From Chloroflexota bacterium (GTDB taxonomy: Bacteria; Chloroflexota; Dehalococcoidia; Lucifugimonadales; UBA3495), in NCBI GenBank assembly GCA_028874675.1, contig JAPPJA010000178.1, positions 1 to 15,321 on the forward strand: a stretch of 15,321 bases of DNA, written 5' to 3'. Every line of letters begins with the position of its first letter. Within the stretch, counting starts at the first letter, position 1. This document shows positions 14,298 to 15,321 of the stretch, piece after piece. Position numbers and translations under genes: made by a program. Under the pieces are notes generated by a model, which ran no database searches, had not been told where the DNA came from, and saw only the letters and a program-made list of their open reading frames with translations.

Positions 14298-15321
14298 ATG
14301 ATGTCAAGTGAAAGTGCCAGTCCTTTGAGGCCGCCGGACTCCGCCCCTGCGCACCGGGAACAGGGCGCTTTCCGAAACGGGGAGCCCATCGCCATCATTG
14401 GCATGGCCTGCCGTTTTCCTGGCGCGAACGACCTTGATGCCTTCTGGCAGTTGCTGGTGGAGGGCAAAAACGCGGTAACTGAGGGCGTGCCAGGATCCGG
14501 TGTGGGCCGCCTGGGCAATCTCATCCGAGACCCTGAAGTCTCCCACGAGGCTTGCCGCTACGGCGCATTTGTTGAGGACGTGGACCGGTTCGACGCCTCC
14601 TTCTTCCGAATCTCGCCAGTCGAGGCGGAACTGCTGGACCCGCAGCAGCGCATGATGCTGGAGACCAGCTGGCTCGCGCTCGAGGACGCGGGAATAGACC
14701 CCTCGCGACTGAAGGGAAGCCGCACCGGCGTTTATGCCGGCATCAGCAACGACGAGTACCGGATGCTGGTGGTGGACTCCAGCCAGCAGACAGAAGCTGC
14801 GGGGAGTCTTTACGCTCTCACCGGCACCAACCTCAATGGCGCCAGCGGCCGCGTCTCTTTCGTCCTCGGCCTGATGGGGCCGGCAAAGGCGGTCGATGCT
14901 GCCTGCGCGTCGGCTATGGTGGCGGTAAATGACGCGGTGGCAGACCTGCAGCAGGGCAAGGCTGACCTGGCAATTGCAGGTGGCGTTCAGGCTCTCCTGA
15001 ACGCCCGAATATACGAGCTGCGCGCCAATGCCATGATGCTGTCACCGGACGGCCAGTGCAAGACCTTTGACGCTTCCGCCAACGGGTACGTTCGGGGCGA
15101 AGGCTGTGGCGTCGTCGTGCTGAAGCGACTGAGTCAAGCAGAGGCCGACGGCGACCCGATTTGGGCGGTCATCAGGGGGTCGGCAGTGAACAACGGCGGC
15201 GCCAGCGTCGGCCTGACTGTCCCGCACACCCCGGCCCTGGAACAGGTGATGGAAGCGGCGCTTGCCGACGCCGGAGTCCTGCCTTCAGAGGTTGACTTTG
15301 TGGAAGCGCACGGCACTGGTA
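14298..15321 (+). CDS. type I polyketide synthase, N-terminal ketosynthase (3' end outside window)
   Basis: An open frame from ATG 14298 (a second ATG follows at once, 14301) to the right edge gives 341 residues. After a short leader of about 28 residues comes a beta-ketoacyl synthase domain: EPIAIIGMACRFPGA, FFRISPVEAELLDPQQRMMLE, the nucleophile in VDAACASAMVAV (Cys203), GGVQALLN, FDASANGYVRGEGCGVVVLK and the first catalytic His in EAHGTG (His338). The KS condenses an acyl chain with a malonyl-type extender. The second catalytic His and all later domains (acyltransferase, carrier protein and others) are beyond the edge. The DAACASA motif replaces the common DTACSSS, and AVNNGGASVGLTVPH replaces the usual QDG..NGLTAPN, so this is not a standard modular KS sequence. 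With no loading domain before the KS, an iterative or trans-primed synthase is plausible. Ribosome site weak (GTAGG/GAGAGG region). Confidence 0.92.
   Translation, partial: MMSSESASPLRPPDSAPAHREQGAFRNGEPIAIIGMACRFPGANDLDAFWQLLVEGKNAVTEGVPGSGVGRLGNLIRDPEVSHEACRYGAFVEDVDRFDASFFRISPVEAELLDPQQRMMLETSWLALEDAGIDPSRLKGSRTGVYAGISNDEYRMLVVDSSQQTEAAGSLYALTGTNLNGASGRVSFVLGLMGPAKAVDAACASAMVAVNDAVADLQQGKADLAIAGGVQALLNARIYELRANAMMLSPDGQCKTFDASANGYVRGEGCGVVVLKRLSQAEADGDPIWAVIRGSAVNNGGASVGLTVPHTPALEQVMEAALADAGVLPSEVDFVEAHGTG

Overview
The window looks like a chromosomal stretch of a GC-rich, environmental, probably aerobic bacterium. The gene set is two beta-propeller proteins, metal-dependent amidohydrolases, alpha/beta hydrolases, a Baeyer-Villiger-type flavin monooxygenase, an NCS2 permease and a type I polyketide synthase. 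This mix, with GGAGG ribosome sites and some TTG starts, would fit a Chloroflexota (SAR202/Dehalococcoidia-like) genome or another marine or sponge-associated lineage. That placement is inference from gene content; there is no rRNA or other marker gene here. No tRNA, rRNA, CRISPR array, transposase or phage gene was seen.

Layout. The left edge carries the C-terminus of an alpha/beta hydrolase (1-332). A promoter (TTGACA-17-TAGACT) then leads into two tandem paralogous six-bladed propeller proteins (465-1343, 1415-2290) that resemble peptidyl-hydroxyglycine amidating lyase. Converging on them is a three-gene minus-strand unit. It starts at a promoter at 6974-7002, runs through two paralogous ACMSD-type amidohydrolases (6888-5893, 5830-4823) and a fused class II aldolase/short-chain dehydrogenase (4670-2616), and ends at a clear intrinsic terminator (2523-2486).

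Divergently from that unit, a plus-strand promoter drives a protein with the B12-binding/radical SAM fold that lacks the cluster cysteines (7215-8510). An alpha/beta hydrolase (8680-9555) follows. Next is a minus-strand NCS2 permease with a C-terminal RsbW-like domain (11327-9588). Divergent from the permease are a flavin monooxygenase (11599-13221) and a mono-haem c-type lipoprotein (13280-13735). After a 562-base stretch with no convincing gene, a type I polyketide synthase begins at 14298 and runs off the right edge inside its first ketosynthase domain.

How the genes may work together. Several products fit oxidation and breakdown of small organic molecules: monooxygenase to ester or lactone, ester hydrolysis, amidohydrolase-family decarboxylation or hydrolysis, then retro-aldol cleavage plus oxidation. 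No gene points to one substrate, so this is inference. The observations most worth a second look are the cysteine-free radical SAM-like protein, the permease with a built-in degenerate kinase-like domain, and the two propeller proteins that keep a complete PAL-type active site with no visible monooxygenase partner.
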